Below are positions 1-8,773 of a DNA stretch of 60,568 nt, piece after piece (positions within the stretch are counted from its first letter, which is position 1; each line of letters begins with the position of its first letter). The stretch covers positions 1 through 60,568 of the IMG/VR virus record IMGVR_UViG_3300030060_006589. One strand, written 5' to 3'. A model generated the notes under the pieces. That model made no database searches. It was not told the DNA's origin and worked only from the letters and a program-made list of their open reading frames with translations. Source of the stretch: a virus. Position numbers and translations under genes: made by a program.

Positions 1-1174
1 TCCACCCCGCAGACTCTATATTATTTATGTATTCTGTTATATATAACTCACCTTGATCAGACTGCCCCGTGATAGACCAATCTGTTGAATTATTTATTGC
101 ATCAGGCTCATTAGCATATCCTATTCCATCATCAACATCAGTTACTGATGGATTAAAAAAACGTGCAATTTCTCCTAGCGAGTTGTCAGTAAATAATGAT
201 CCTGTTATATTATCAGTTACCCCTGTATAAATAGGCTGTTCACTTGATGATCTTTTTATATCTACATAGAATAATCCTTCCTCATTCCCTAGTCCATCAG
301 TTGAATAGGCTCCTTCAAACAAAAGAGCATATGCCCAAACTTGACCAGGTGTATATTCTGGATGACTTGTTATATTGTTCAGGGCACCTTCACCGAAAAA
401 AAACTCATTGTTAAAATATGGACTATTATTATCTATAACAGTTACAGTTAATCCTAAAGCAGCTATATTAGCAGAATTTGCATTAACCCAAAAAGTTAGA
501 TAATTATACATGTCTGTAACTGTCTCTCCATTGTATGATATTTGAAAATTGTTAATAGGATCTTGCATTTCATTTAAAGAAAACCCTATAGATATATCAA
601 AAGTTAATAAACACGTATGTGGACGACCCAAGAGCTGGTAGGTTGAGTTTGGAGAAGAAGGAGCACAGGGTAGATCTCCAGCAACACTACTAAGTTCACC
701 TGTTGCGTAACGTTCTGGATAAGGATAAATTGTTTGCTCTTCATATATATCATATCCTAAAATATTTCCATTTATATCAACAGCAGGTGTTGTATCTATA
801 TACGTGAAAGGATCATTACAATCCCTCTCATGCCCATCAAAGTTTTCTACTACAACAGCTTGACCTATACCATCTGGATATTCCGTAGTAATGAAACTAG
901 GATCAAATAGTGAATATCCCCCATTATTAAACCAATAATTAAACCAAGGCATAAAAAGAGTTATTCTTCTTTTACCAGAGGTGGGAGGAACTGGAAAGTT
1001 GTAATTAACCTTTTTGTTTCCCTTTATATTTTCTATAACTCCCTCTGTATTAGCTTCTGAGGAAACGTTTCTTATATTTAAACCGTGGTGATAATCACCA
1101 TTCTTTAAAGCTCTAAGGTCAGTGTCCCTATCTAATCCACCGACAAATATTTTTTTAGACTGTGTACTAGGCAT
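1..1174 (-). CDS. Tail stabilization/muzzle-like protein, N-terminal part (runs off the window)
   Basis: The frame opens with ATG at 1174 and stays open to base 1, giving about 391 residues. The N-terminus reads MPSTQSKKIFVGGLDRDTDL and continues with a NGDYHHGLNIRN segment and an IENIKGNKKV segment. As recalled, this opening (GGL..D.D.R....GDY..ALN.R, then G.I....GN) typifies the long tail 'stabilization' protein of crAss-like phages and related Bacteroidota podoviruses. It follows three ring-type neck genes, as it does in those phages. The frame entering at base 60568 looks like the rest of the same protein, so the gene is probably cut by the contig ends. The family call is moderately firm; the exact role in the tail is inferred. 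Confidence 0.75.
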   Translation of the reverse strand, partial: MPSTQSKKIFVGGLDRDTDLRALKNGDYHHGLNIRNVSSEANTEGVIENIKGNKKVNYNFPVPPTSGKRRITLFMPWFNYWFNNGGYSLFDPSFITTEYPDGIGQAVVVENFDGHERDCNDPFTYIDTTPAVDINGNILGYDIYEEQTIYPYPERYATGELSSVAGDLPCAPSSPNSTYQLLGRPHTCLLTFDISIGFSLNEMQDPINNFQISYNGETVTDMYNYLTFWVNANSANIAALGLTVTVIDNNSPYFNNEFFFGEGALNNITSHPEYTPGQVWAYALLFEGAYSTDGLGNEEGLFYVDIKRSSSEQPIYTGVTDNITGSLFTDNSLGEIARFFNPSVTDVDDGIGYANEPDAINNSTDWSITGQSDQGELYITEYINNIESAGW

Positions 1175-1178
1175 TTAA

Positions 1179-1904
1179 TTATAGTTTAGGAGCCTGCTTG
1201 AAAGCTTTTCTTGTAGTCTGCATAGCTTCTTGCTTATTGAACGACTGCATTCTAGCTCTCGCAAGTCTCTTTTGATTATAGTATTCTTTTTTAGCTAACA
1301 TCTTTTCATTCATGTTAATAGCTCTCTTTCTGTATATTGACTTCCAGTATATATATGACTTTAAAGCTTCTTCAGCAAAAGAGTGTATCTTTATTTCATC
1401 ACCCTCTAAATCAGTAGATCCATCAGAAATATATTCTATAATAACAGTTCCTGTTACATTAGAAAATTCAATAGTCTCCTCATCAAAATTCTCTCTGTAA
1501 TATCCATTAGCGTTGTTTCCTCCCCCCTGACCATATCTACCCCACAATCCATCTCCAGGAGTGTTGTCAGTAAATACTGGGTGTTGAGTTTTGTCTTCTA
1601 CATTTGTAGATGTAGCACCATGAACTAGATTTATTCTATCTCTAGCTCCCAAATAGTTTAATTCACCATTATCTCCAGAAGTAGCTATCTTTATATATGA
1701 AACATAATCGCTAGGTAAGCTAACAGTATTTTTATGATCTATAGTAAGCTCTATTGTTTTTATCTGTCTTACAGTGTCAAAATTAAGCTCTTTAAGACCA
1801 CTCATAGCTATATTAAAATACCTTAAATATTCATTTTCACTAGACTTACCTTCCTCTACAAGAAGGTTTTGTATTGCTTCCTCAACTGATATAAACTGTG
1901 CCAT
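1179..1904 (-). CDS. Neck/ring-type connector protein (241 aa)
   Basis: This 241-residue soluble protein starts MAQFISVEEAIQNLLVEEGK and contains an AMSGLKELNFD helix followed by a TVSLPSDYVSYIKIA strand. The pattern of an N-terminal helical bundle and a 'LP.DYV' beta segment is shared with small tail-adaptor (gp11/tubular-A-like) ring proteins. It lies 4 bases before the long tail protein and 2 bases after the 568-residue ring protein, so the three are translationally packed. By position it should sit between portal and tail. The assignment is from gene order and general pattern; no catalytic motif is expected or seen. Confidence 0.65.
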   Translation of the reverse strand: MAQFISVEEAIQNLLVEEGKSSENEYLRYFNIAMSGLKELNFDTVRQIKTIELTIDHKNTVSLPSDYVSYIKIATSGDNGELNYLGARDRINLVHGATSTNVEDKTQHPVFTDNTPGDGLWGRYGQGGGNNANGYYRENFDEETIEFSNVTGTVIIEYISDGSTDLEGDEIKIHSFAEEALKSYIYWKSIYRKRAINMNEKMLAKKEYYNQKRLARARMQSFNKQEAMQTTRKAFKQAPKL

Positions 1905-1906
1905 TA

Positions 1907-3613
1907 TTAATCTATGTTATCGTTAGTCATATCATCACTAGCATTTTTCATTATCGTTAGTAATTCAACTAAATTTCTTATTATTATTTTTTCATAATCT
2001 GATGGTATAGGATATAGTACATGGTCTGAAAAATTGGTAGATGTACCTATATATTGAACCTTAACTAATTGTCCCCATCTAAGTGTAAAACTATCTAAAT
2101 CATATTTTTTATAAAAATATATTCCTGTACCTCTAGCTGTGTCTCCTGGTTGTGTAGCACCCGTTCCAGGAACGGTATTAACTGTTGGATTTTGATTTTC
2201 CAGATAGTAATATTGTCTACCTGATTTTCTAACAGTTTTATCATAAAGAGGGCTGTGCTCACCTCCATTGGGCATTCTAGTAAATATAGTTGGTTTCCAC
2301 CCTTTACCTCGTCTACCTGATGGTAAACCTTGAGATGCACCACTACCAGCTACATCAAGCGTTAAAGAAAAAGCATTACCTGGAGTGAAAGGCTGTATGT
2401 TAGCCCCTCCCAACGGGTATATCTCTTCAAATTCCACAACATAACCTAAAATAGTCTGTGTTCCTGGAGATTCTCCTGGACCATATTCAACTGACTTTCT
2501 GAGTATTAGATTTTGATCTCTAGATAACTTGTAAGCATGTTCTTGAACGAATAAATCTACCATCTGCTCATTGTCAATAACAGCTTGAGTCTTGTGGTTA
2601 ATAAACTCAGACGTATACATAGTATCATTTATCATAAAACCTATACCATGTGCATTGTCATTAGCTGTAATTAGAGCTTCTGCTGAGTTTTCACTTCCAC
2701 CTTTATTTTGTATTATCCAACCAAGACCTATGTCATTCAATATTTCAGATGAAAAATTAAAAGATGCTCCACCGTACTCATTGTCTGCACCATCATCTAG
2801 TCCGTTATCTCCCACCCCATTAATAGTAAAGTTATCTATTCTAGATCCGTAGTTTGTTTCTAGTGAAATAGCAGCTGTTTGATATGTTCCTACTGCATTA
2901 TCAAAAGTAAAATTGCTTGTTCCAAGATCAGGTATTCCATACTCAATATCAAAGTCTTTAATAAACTTTTTAAATCCAGGACTGTTTGTGAGTGCTTTTA
3001 AGAACTCAACATTTCTTTTTTCAAAACTATCAAAACCTGAGGTATCAATATTAAATTGTATTTTATGGGTTCTAACTCCAGCATATTGATGTGTTTCTGT
3101 AACCCCACCACTGTTTAGTGTTTTTGTTATATGGAAATCAAAAGAAATAGTGTATTTTTTATCCAAAACCTTAGGTCCATATCTAAATAAAATCTCTATA
3201 TCAGAAGTGTTGTAGGTTGTAGGATTTATTTGACCATTTACTACATATCTAGTTTTTTGTTTCGATGGAACTCTTATATCTGTGCTTTCCACCCTTTGTA
3301 TACCCATATCATTAGGTAAGGAAACGTAACTAAAATCTATTGGAGCGAAAATAACACCGTTCTTAACCTCGTCTCTTAAAAGAGGTAATACAGCAGTAGA
3401 TATCCATCCACCATTTATTTCTAATTCACCTTTAGCTGTTGTTGTAGATTTAGTGTATGACCAGTCCATTATTTCAGACTTTATAAGAGCGTCTCTTTCT
3501 TGATCGACTAAAAGCATAACTTCTCTTATATCTATAGAGCTATCTTCTGTTGGATCCCCACCATTTACTATTCTTAATACTTGTTCCGCTATTTTATATT
3601 TTGTTGTTGCCAT
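1907..3613 (-). CDS. Neck/ring-type structural protein (568 aa)
   Basis: The protein begins MATTKYKIAEQVLRIVNGGD and ends with a helical segment containing HVLYPIPSDYEKIIIRNLVE. The helical start, a large beta-rich middle (about residues 150-400, rich in G, N, T and S) and the 'P.P.DYEKIIIRNLVELL' helical end resemble the larger ring proteins of crAss-like phage necks. Its stop overlaps the start of the preceding 312-residue gene by one base at 3613, so the two are probably translated together. Function is inferred from order and general pattern. Confidence 0.65.
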   Translation of the reverse strand: MATTKYKIAEQVLRIVNGGDPTEDSSIDIREVMLLVDQERDALIKSEIMDWSYTKSTTTAKGELEINGGWISTAVLPLLRDEVKNGVIFAPIDFSYVSLPNDMGIQRVESTDIRVPSKQKTRYVVNGQINPTTYNTSDIEILFRYGPKVLDKKYTISFDFHITKTLNSGGVTETHQYAGVRTHKIQFNIDTSGFDSFEKRNVEFLKALTNSPGFKKFIKDFDIEYGIPDLGTSNFTFDNAVGTYQTAAISLETNYGSRIDNFTINGVGDNGLDDGADNEYGGASFNFSSEILNDIGLGWIIQNKGGSENSAEALITANDNAHGIGFMINDTMYTSEFINHKTQAVIDNEQMVDLFVQEHAYKLSRDQNLILRKSVEYGPGESPGTQTILGYVVEFEEIYPLGGANIQPFTPGNAFSLTLDVAGSGASQGLPSGRRGKGWKPTIFTRMPNGGEHSPLYDKTVRKSGRQYYYLENQNPTVNTVPGTGATQPGDTARGTGIYFYKKYDLDSFTLRWGQLVKVQYIGTSTNFSDHVLYPIPSDYEKIIIRNLVELLTIMKNASDDMTNDNID

Positions 3614-4551
3614 TATCTTCTTCTTCTTGGAGTTGGTGTAGATACTCTAGGTCTACCCGCAGATGGTGCAGGCACACTTTGTTCTTTAACTTTAGCTTCT
3701 GCGTAAGCCAGAGGCTCTTGATCCCTTAAGGATATACCTATATAAGAAAGCATTCTTTGAGCTATTTCCATATGAGTTTTAGTTGGTAAAGTTAGCTGAG
3801 TTGTGTTTGATGATGATGGATTATAAACATATTGATCATTAATTATTGTATATCCCCAGTGTGGTGCTGGCGGTTTACCTATGTAAACAAGAACGATTCC
3901 ATCGGTGTACTGACTTACTGTTTCATCTGTTATTTCTACAATTTCAGCAGCACCTCCCTGAATAGCTGATTGTGACTCATATCCATATATTTCAAATCCT
4001 CTATCAAACATTACAGCTACATAGTTGTGTTTATCAGGATAAAGGACCTCACTATGTAATCTATAGGATAATTGATCATGTGTAATAAGGTCTATCTTAC
4101 CCTTTATTAATTCTTTATTTTCACCCCTTTCAGTTTTATCACCTCCCTTATCATTAAGTGCTTCCTGTTCATAATAATAACCAGGCAACTCAACAGTACC
4201 TCTATAAAGTCTTAAGAAATGCAAATACTCCCCCTGTTCCTTTTTTGTTAGCTCATTAATTTCATTAATAGGATATTTCCAAACCCCGTAACCATTTTCA
4301 TCTGAATCATATGTTAGTTGCTCTTTCATAACTACACTTCTTATATCATCAAGAACAGAATGATTCTGAACCAAAACCCTGGAGCTTCTTCCAGCAGCCT
4401 CAGCCTCAGTCTTATATCTAGCCACCCTGTCGTGTATTAAGTCCAACTGAGCCTGTTGTGCTAAAATATCAAATTCTGAAGGTTTTATAAACCCTCTTTG
4501 CTCTTTGTTTGCTATAAGCTGTACAAACCTGTATAATTCATCTATCGTCAT
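3613..4551 (-). CDS. Neck/ring-type structural protein (312 aa)
   Basis: The protein starts MTIDELYRFVQLIANKEQRG and continues with a helical IKPSEFDILAQQAQLDLIHD segment. This opening is one I associate with a neck/ring protein encoded just before the larger ring protein in Bacteroidota podoviruses. The C-terminus is a basic proline-rich tail ending RVSTPTPRRRR, which may bind DNA or another virion part. It is the first gene after the terminator-promoter element at 4569-4613, so it begins the neck-tail transcription unit. Confidence 0.65.
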   Translation of the reverse strand: MTIDELYRFVQLIANKEQRGFIKPSEFDILAQQAQLDLIHDRVARYKTEAEAAGRSSRVLVQNHSVLDDIRSVVMKEQLTYDSDENGYGVWKYPINEINELTKKEQGEYLHFLRLYRGTVELPGYYYEQEALNDKGGDKTERGENKELIKGKIDLITHDQLSYRLHSEVLYPDKHNYVAVMFDRGFEIYGYESQSAIQGGAAEIVEITDETVSQYTDGIVLVYIGKPPAPHWGYTIINDQYVYNPSSSNTTQLTLPTKTHMEIAQRMLSYIGISLRDQEPLAYAEAKVKEQSVPAPSAGRPRVSTPTPRRRR

Positions 4552-4568
4552 TACTCGTTTATTTTAAA

Positions 4569-4599
4569 CAAATATAGCAAAAAAAAAGGAGGTAACAAA
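4569..4599 (-). promoter_or_regulatory. Bacteroidota-type promoter for the ring/tail genes
   Basis: On the minus strand, TTTG (plus-strand CAAA 4596-4599) is followed after 19 bases by TATATTTG (plus-strand CAAATATA 4569-4576). This matches the Bacteroidota -33/-7 consensus exactly. The ATG of the 312-residue ring gene lies 17 bases further on. The -33 box overlaps the hairpin of the terminator at the same place. Confidence 0.7.
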
Positions 4600-4613
4600 T
4601 CTGTAACCCCCTT
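4579..4613 (-). terminator. Rho-independent terminator after the capsid module
   Basis: Plus-strand arms 4586-4597 and 4602-4613 can pair at 10 of 12 positions around a four-base loop. On the minus strand the hairpin is followed by nine T residues (plus-strand A-run 4579-4587). It lies just downstream of the stop of the 298-residue gene at 4639. Confidence 0.7.
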
Positions 4614-4638
4614 TAAATAGTATTATTAAATCTAATGA

Positions 4639-5535
4639 TTAATTCATAGATCCCATTTTTACTTTGATTTGGTCTATAATTCCACTTCCTCTGTCAGTCA
4701 TGCACATGTCTGCTAAGCAGTCTAAAGGCTTAACCCCTAAAGGAACATGAGTTATAACAGGACGTTGATTTCCTTGGACCCAAGTGATTTTTGAAGAGTC
4801 CCAATCTAATATACCAGCATCTTTACCTCTAAGTATAGTTTGTTTAATCTCCATTTTAGGATCATCTAGTCCAGCTATAAATTTAACAGGATCTTTTTCT
4901 GCCATAACTTTCATATCGTATCTTATCTCATCAGTAGATTTATCAATATTAATACCTAAAACCTGTGCATATCCCAACAATTTATTTAAAGGCATTTCAA
5001 ACACAGTTCTTAAAGCATCCATAGATTGAATTTCTTTTTCCATTTTTTCTTTAGCATCTTTTTCAAAATCTAATCTCTTAAATACGGGGGGTCCTTGAGA
5101 TATTCTATCAGGATTACTAGCGTTAGCATTACACATATCTAAATACTTCTTTAAAGTAGGATTGGTGTAATCAACCATTAATAAACCATTACTAAATGTT
5201 ATGGGAGATTTAACCATTGAGTCCTCTTTTTGTTCATCCTCAAATATAGAAGGCTCTCCAGGTATATATCTTATTTTTCTATTTATTCCCTTTTCTGAAT
5301 CATAAATAACGTCTTCTGCCTTTAACATGTGAACGATAGGGAATTTTGTCCTACCCGTTTTTCTATCTTTACGTTCTTTATATAATCTATATGTAGTTGG
5401 TTTTCTAGAATTTTTTTTACCTTGATTAAGGTTAGCAATACCATGGGTATTTGATTTAGTTGCTGTAGGAGTCTCAACAGTTTTCGTAACCACTGGCTCT
5501 ACAGTCTTTGTAGTTGTTGTTTTTTTCTTTGTCAT
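4639..5535 (-). CDS. Virion-associated protein of unknown role (298 aa)
   Basis: The N-terminus is a Lys/Thr-rich unstructured leader (MTKKKTTTTKTVEPVVTKTV) of about 50 residues. A globular part follows, with a TNPTLKKYLDMCNANASNPD segment and a helical region around residues 160-240. The N-terminal leader could contact DNA or the capsid interior. The gene lies between the decoration-protein candidate and the ring genes and is the last gene before a terminator, so it belongs to the capsid transcription unit. I do not recognise a named family. A capsid-associated or head-completion role is likely by position only. Confidence 0.6.
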   Translation of the reverse strand: MTKKKTTTTKTVEPVVTKTVETPTATKSNTHGIANLNQGKKNSRKPTTYRLYKERKDRKTGRTKFPIVHMLKAEDVIYDSEKGINRKIRYIPGEPSIFEDEQKEDSMVKSPITFSNGLLMVDYTNPTLKKYLDMCNANASNPDRISQGPPVFKRLDFEKDAKEKMEKEIQSMDALRTVFEMPLNKLLGYAQVLGINIDKSTDEIRYDMKVMAEKDPVKFIAGLDDPKMEIKQTILRGKDAGILDWDSSKITWVQGNQRPVITHVPLGVKPLDCLADMCMTDRGSGIIDQIKVKMGSMN

Positions 5536-5573
5536 TTCTAAAATTAAATTAAAATTATTATTAAGATACCTGT

Positions 5574-5596
5574 GGAGGGAGAAAAACTCCCCCTCC
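5574..5596. other. GC-rich hairpin between capsid genes
   Basis: Arms GGAGGGAG (5574-5581) and CTCCCCCTCC (5587-5596) pair with a two-base bulge around an A-rich loop. It lies between the decoration-protein candidate and the 298-residue gene. No long T-run follows on the minus strand, so it may attenuate or protect transcripts rather than fully terminate. Confidence 0.5.
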
Positions 5597-5652
5597 TTAG
5601 ATATGTTCTTTATACTGCCTGTATATCATTTCAAGACAGTTACTAATTAGAA

Positions 5653-6063
5653 TTAGTCAGCAGCCGCTATTTGATCTACAACATGGATTCCTGTAATATT
5701 GCTATCAACAGAAGCTCCAGTTACAGCATCATAAACAACGATAAAACCATTATCTCTTGCTATAGGCTCGTTAACAGCCTCAGCAATACTCATCATGATA
5801 TCTTTTGCGGTAAAATCACCACAATCCAATACCACAACATCTAAATGATCATCACCAGCATCTCCTTCAGCAGCAAATGCTTTTTTCATTGGCTTGAAAA
5901 ACAATGAGCATCTACCACTTGCACCAGTCACTGCACCAGCAGTTGATGAATCACCAACAACTAAGCCTTGAAAAGCACTAAGTGGGTACATAACTGAACC
6001 ATTAGCTGGGTCATCGTCATTAGCCAACGTACTGTCCTTTCTAAAATATAAATACTTTTCCAT
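5653..6063 (-). CDS. Capsid decoration/auxiliary protein candidate (136 aa)
   Basis: This small protein directly follows the major capsid gene, 27 bases downstream. It begins MEKYLYFRKDSTLANDDDPA and contains a beta-rich core with VVGDSSTAGAVTGASGRCSL and a C-terminal helix plus strand. Small Gly/Ala/Asp-rich beta proteins at this position are commonly capsid decoration or auxiliary proteins. A role on the capsid surface is therefore the best guess, but no specific family is recognised. Confidence 0.55.
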   Translation of the reverse strand: MEKYLYFRKDSTLANDDDPANGSVMYPLSAFQGLVVGDSSTAGAVTGASGRCSLFFKPMKKAFAAEGDAGDDHLDVVVLDCGDFTAKDIMMSIAEAVNEPIARDNGFIVVYDAVTGASVDSNITGIHVVDQIAAAD

Positions 6064-6090
6064 TTTATATAAAGTTTATAAGGTTAATAA

Positions 6091-7533
6091 TTAAGATTTC
6101 TTGATCAACATGTAACGGTTAGCCGCAAATCCTTCAAAACCTCTTTCACATCTGTAGTGCGATTGTAGCACGTCAGTTGTATTAGTTTTGTTTTGTAAGA
6201 CAGCAGAACCCGTTAACCAGTGCTCCATATCTCTCGAATAACCATTAGCCGCTTTATATCGTATTCTTAACGATGGAATACTTTCGCCAGACTTAGCATC
6301 TTTACGCATATCCATAGGAATGCAAACACCATATCCACCGTAGTTAAATCCAGTAGCACCTAATAATCTTGGGTGATTAAATAAATCATAAGTTTTCTTA
6401 TGGAATGTATAACCTCCTCTTGTGAAAGAATTAAACCCTAAGTTTAACGCCATGTTCTTGTTGTTTTGGAAAGTACCATAATTAGCACCACCAGCTGCAT
6501 AAGCACCTTGAGCAGCTAATAAATCATCTACATCTAAAGATAGATCGATACCAGCATACATAGCGTATTCTTTAGCTCCTCTATATTTATCTAATGATTT
6601 AATAACAGCATCAAAATCCGCCATTGTAATAGAAGCAGAACCTAAGTCCATAGACTGTCCATCTGTTTCTATCCAAGGAAGCAAACCTTGAGTTCCTCTT
6701 AATGTTGAGTTGTCTGTTTGATCACCACTTTTATAATGAACAGTCTCACCTAACAATGTAGAGTTGGTAATATCCTCACCTAACATCATCATAATCTCAG
6801 AGTAATCCATAAATCTCTTATAAGTATCTGATTCACCCTTTAAGTACCATACATATCCTGAGCCCATTTTTTCATTGTCAACTTTTACGTAAACAACGTT
6901 TGTAGCCTCAGAACCTGTTACTTCAAAAGATTCTTTTAAGATCATACACTTATTATTATATTCATGAATTAACGGAGATAAACTATCTGGCTGCTTACCA
7001 CCTTCTGGGTGAGCATTACCAATGATAGCAAATTCATATGCATCTGATGTTTTTACAACATTACCTCCATCAATAGAGTGAACTGTACATGTGTAGCCAG
7101 AACCTGTAGGGAAGTTTGATGAAGTAACATACCACATGTCACCATCTTTATCCCGTAAAATATCACCTGCTCTTACCGCAGCATACTCATCAGTTCCACC
7201 TGCAAAGTTTGCCTGGTATGAATCCGATGCTAGTGTTAGTGTTACCTCAGCAGAATTATTTACTGTTGTAGTTCCAAATGTTGCACTTACACTGTTGTGT
7301 CTGAACGCTTCTTCATAGTGTTCAAACGTTGTGTTAGAACTAGGAGCTTTTGAGCCCATTAGTTCCATAAGTCCCGTAATACCTTGTTCGCCATAACGCT
7401 TAACAAGTTTATCAGAGACATCTCTTTGACGTAAAGAGTTCGTAGTTAAGTTACTTACGTAGTTCTCGTTGGTTGCAACTTGAACCGCAGAAGGCTTAAT
7501 ATGAACTTGTCCGCCTAAACTTACTGTAGCCAT
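6091..7533 (-). CDS. Major capsid protein (HK97-fold type)
   Basis: At 480 residues the protein has the length usual for podovirus and crAss-like capsid proteins. The N-terminus (MATVSLGGQVHIKPSAVQVA) is followed by an N-arm and a helix with KLVKRYGEQGITGLMELMG, then TTFEHYEEAF. The region around residues 65-200 is beta-rich with many G and T. The last third contains the KDAKSGESIPSLRIRYKA segment near the C-terminus. It lies between an acidic scaffold-like gene and a small decoration-like gene, in the standard position for the capsid gene. No separate protease domain is visible. The assignment rests on these sequence features and on the order TerL-portal-scaffold-MCP. Confidence 0.85.
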   Translation of the reverse strand: MATVSLGGQVHIKPSAVQVATNENYVSNLTTNSLRQRDVSDKLVKRYGEQGITGLMELMGSKAPSSNTTFEHYEEAFRHNSVSATFGTTTVNNSAEVTLTLASDSYQANFAGGTDEYAAVRAGDILRDKDGDMWYVTSSNFPTGSGYTCTVHSIDGGNVVKTSDAYEFAIIGNAHPEGGKQPDSLSPLIHEYNNKCMILKESFEVTGSEATNVVYVKVDNEKMGSGYVWYLKGESDTYKRFMDYSEIMMMLGEDITNSTLLGETVHYKSGDQTDNSTLRGTQGLLPWIETDGQSMDLGSASITMADFDAVIKSLDKYRGAKEYAMYAGIDLSLDVDDLLAAQGAYAAGGANYGTFQNNKNMALNLGFNSFTRGGYTFHKKTYDLFNHPRLLGATGFNYGGYGVCIPMDMRKDAKSGESIPSLRIRYKAANGYSRDMEHWLTGSAVLQNKTNTTDVLQSHYRCERGFEGFAANRYMLIKKS

Positions 7534-7566
7534 TTTTTAAAATTTTTTAACTATTAATTATTATTA

Positions 7567-8697
7567 TTATCTATTCCATATTGATCCTGTTCCATTCATC
7601 TGATCATCTAGTTCGTCTAAAATGTCTCTTTTACGTTCTGTATTTTGTCTAGGTTCGTTATTAAACGAAGGATTTTTAATATCCCTTACTACCTGCTCGG
7701 TTCCCTTTGACCTGTATTGATTAGCTACACTTCTTATTATATCTTGAAAATTTCTCAAAACAAACATATCAGTATTTAACTTATCAAAATTCCAGCCACC
7801 TTCTTCATCAACATATTGATTAAAGAAATCATTTAAGTTAGAATTTGCATCTACTAAATCACTCCTATGATCATCAGTTAAAGCGAATGTGAACTGTTCT
7901 CCAGAATCATTAATATCAAACGTTATAGACTCAACCTCACTAACCTCAGAAGACATATTATTAACCCAATCTTTCCTTACAGTTTCCTGCTCGGCTGAAT
8001 TATCATTACTTTCAACAGGCATTCTATATTTTTCCTGCATTTCCATAAGATTCTTCCTTGCGTCAGCAACATCCTTCTTTAGTTCAATTTTCCCAAGAGT
8101 TTTTTCACTATCACTGTATTTATCCTTGCCTAATTTGTATTTAGAGTCTATTAAAACATTTACTTCATCCATACTTAATTCTGGATTTTCTTGTTTTAAA
8201 GTTAGCCTCATAACATCTTCGTTAGACATTTTAGAATAATCAACAGCCTGAGTTCTGATATAGTCAGCTATAGACCTCCCTGTCTCACTTACAAAATTAT
8301 TCATCTTCTCTAACTGTTCGTTAGCAAAAGACGTTTTCTTAGTGGACAAAGCGTCACTAAAAGAATCAATAGAGTCAAATTCTTGTTTAAACTGTTCGTT
8401 TACGAATTTTAAAAACTCTTTTTTATTCTTTTCAATTACTTCAGCTTCTGTACCCTCCTGTTTAGGTTGATTACTAGATTCAGTATTTAAAGAACGATCA
8501 ACGTTATCTGATGATTCCGATACAGTCTCTTTTGGAGTCTCTACAGTTTCATCAGTTTTCTTTTCTGTTGTAGTTTCTGTTTGTGGTTCTGAACCTCCTG
8601 TTAAGTCTACAACTTCTTTTTGTAGCTCTTTAGGTTGCTCTTCTACAACACTACCACTTAGTTGTTCAGCGATTAAATCGCCCATTTCATCTGCCAT
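7567..8697 (-). CDS. Scaffold-like acidic protein between portal and capsid genes
   Basis: This 376-residue protein is very acidic and coiled. Its first 100 residues are rich in E, T and S (for example KEVVDLTGGSEPQTETTTEK). They are followed by long charged helices with ENPELSMDEVNVLIDSKYKL, and the C-terminus is FNNEPRQNTERKRDILDELD followed by a short tail. High charge, low complexity, helical content and the place between portal and major capsid genes fit an internal scaffolding protein. It has its own promoter-like sequence upstream. No protease motif was seen. Confidence 0.65.
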   Translation of the reverse strand: MADEMGDLIAEQLSGSVVEEQPKELQKEVVDLTGGSEPQTETTTEKKTDETVETPKETVSESSDNVDRSLNTESSNQPKQEGTEAEVIEKNKKEFLKFVNEQFKQEFDSIDSFSDALSTKKTSFANEQLEKMNNFVSETGRSIADYIRTQAVDYSKMSNEDVMRLTLKQENPELSMDEVNVLIDSKYKLGKDKYSDSEKTLGKIELKKDVADARKNLMEMQEKYRMPVESNDNSAEQETVRKDWVNNMSSEVSEVESITFDINDSGEQFTFALTDDHRSDLVDANSNLNDFFNQYVDEEGGWNFDKLNTDMFVLRNFQDIIRSVANQYRSKGTEQVVRDIKNPSFNNEPRQNTERKRDILDELDDQMNGTGSIWNR

Positions 8698-8728
8698 AAT
8701 AAATTAAATTAAATTAAACCTTGCTGCA

Positions 8729-8757
8729 AAAATATAACATTTACAGATATAATCAAA
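8729..8757 (-). promoter_or_regulatory. Promoter candidate for the scaffold-capsid genes
   Basis: On the minus strand, TTTG (plus-strand CAAA 8754-8757) precedes TATATTTT (plus-strand 8729-8736) by 17 bases. This is one mismatch from the Bacteroidota consensus. It lies in the 76-base gap between portal and scaffold genes. Confidence 0.5.
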
Positions 8758-8773
8758 TTATCTATAAGTTTTT

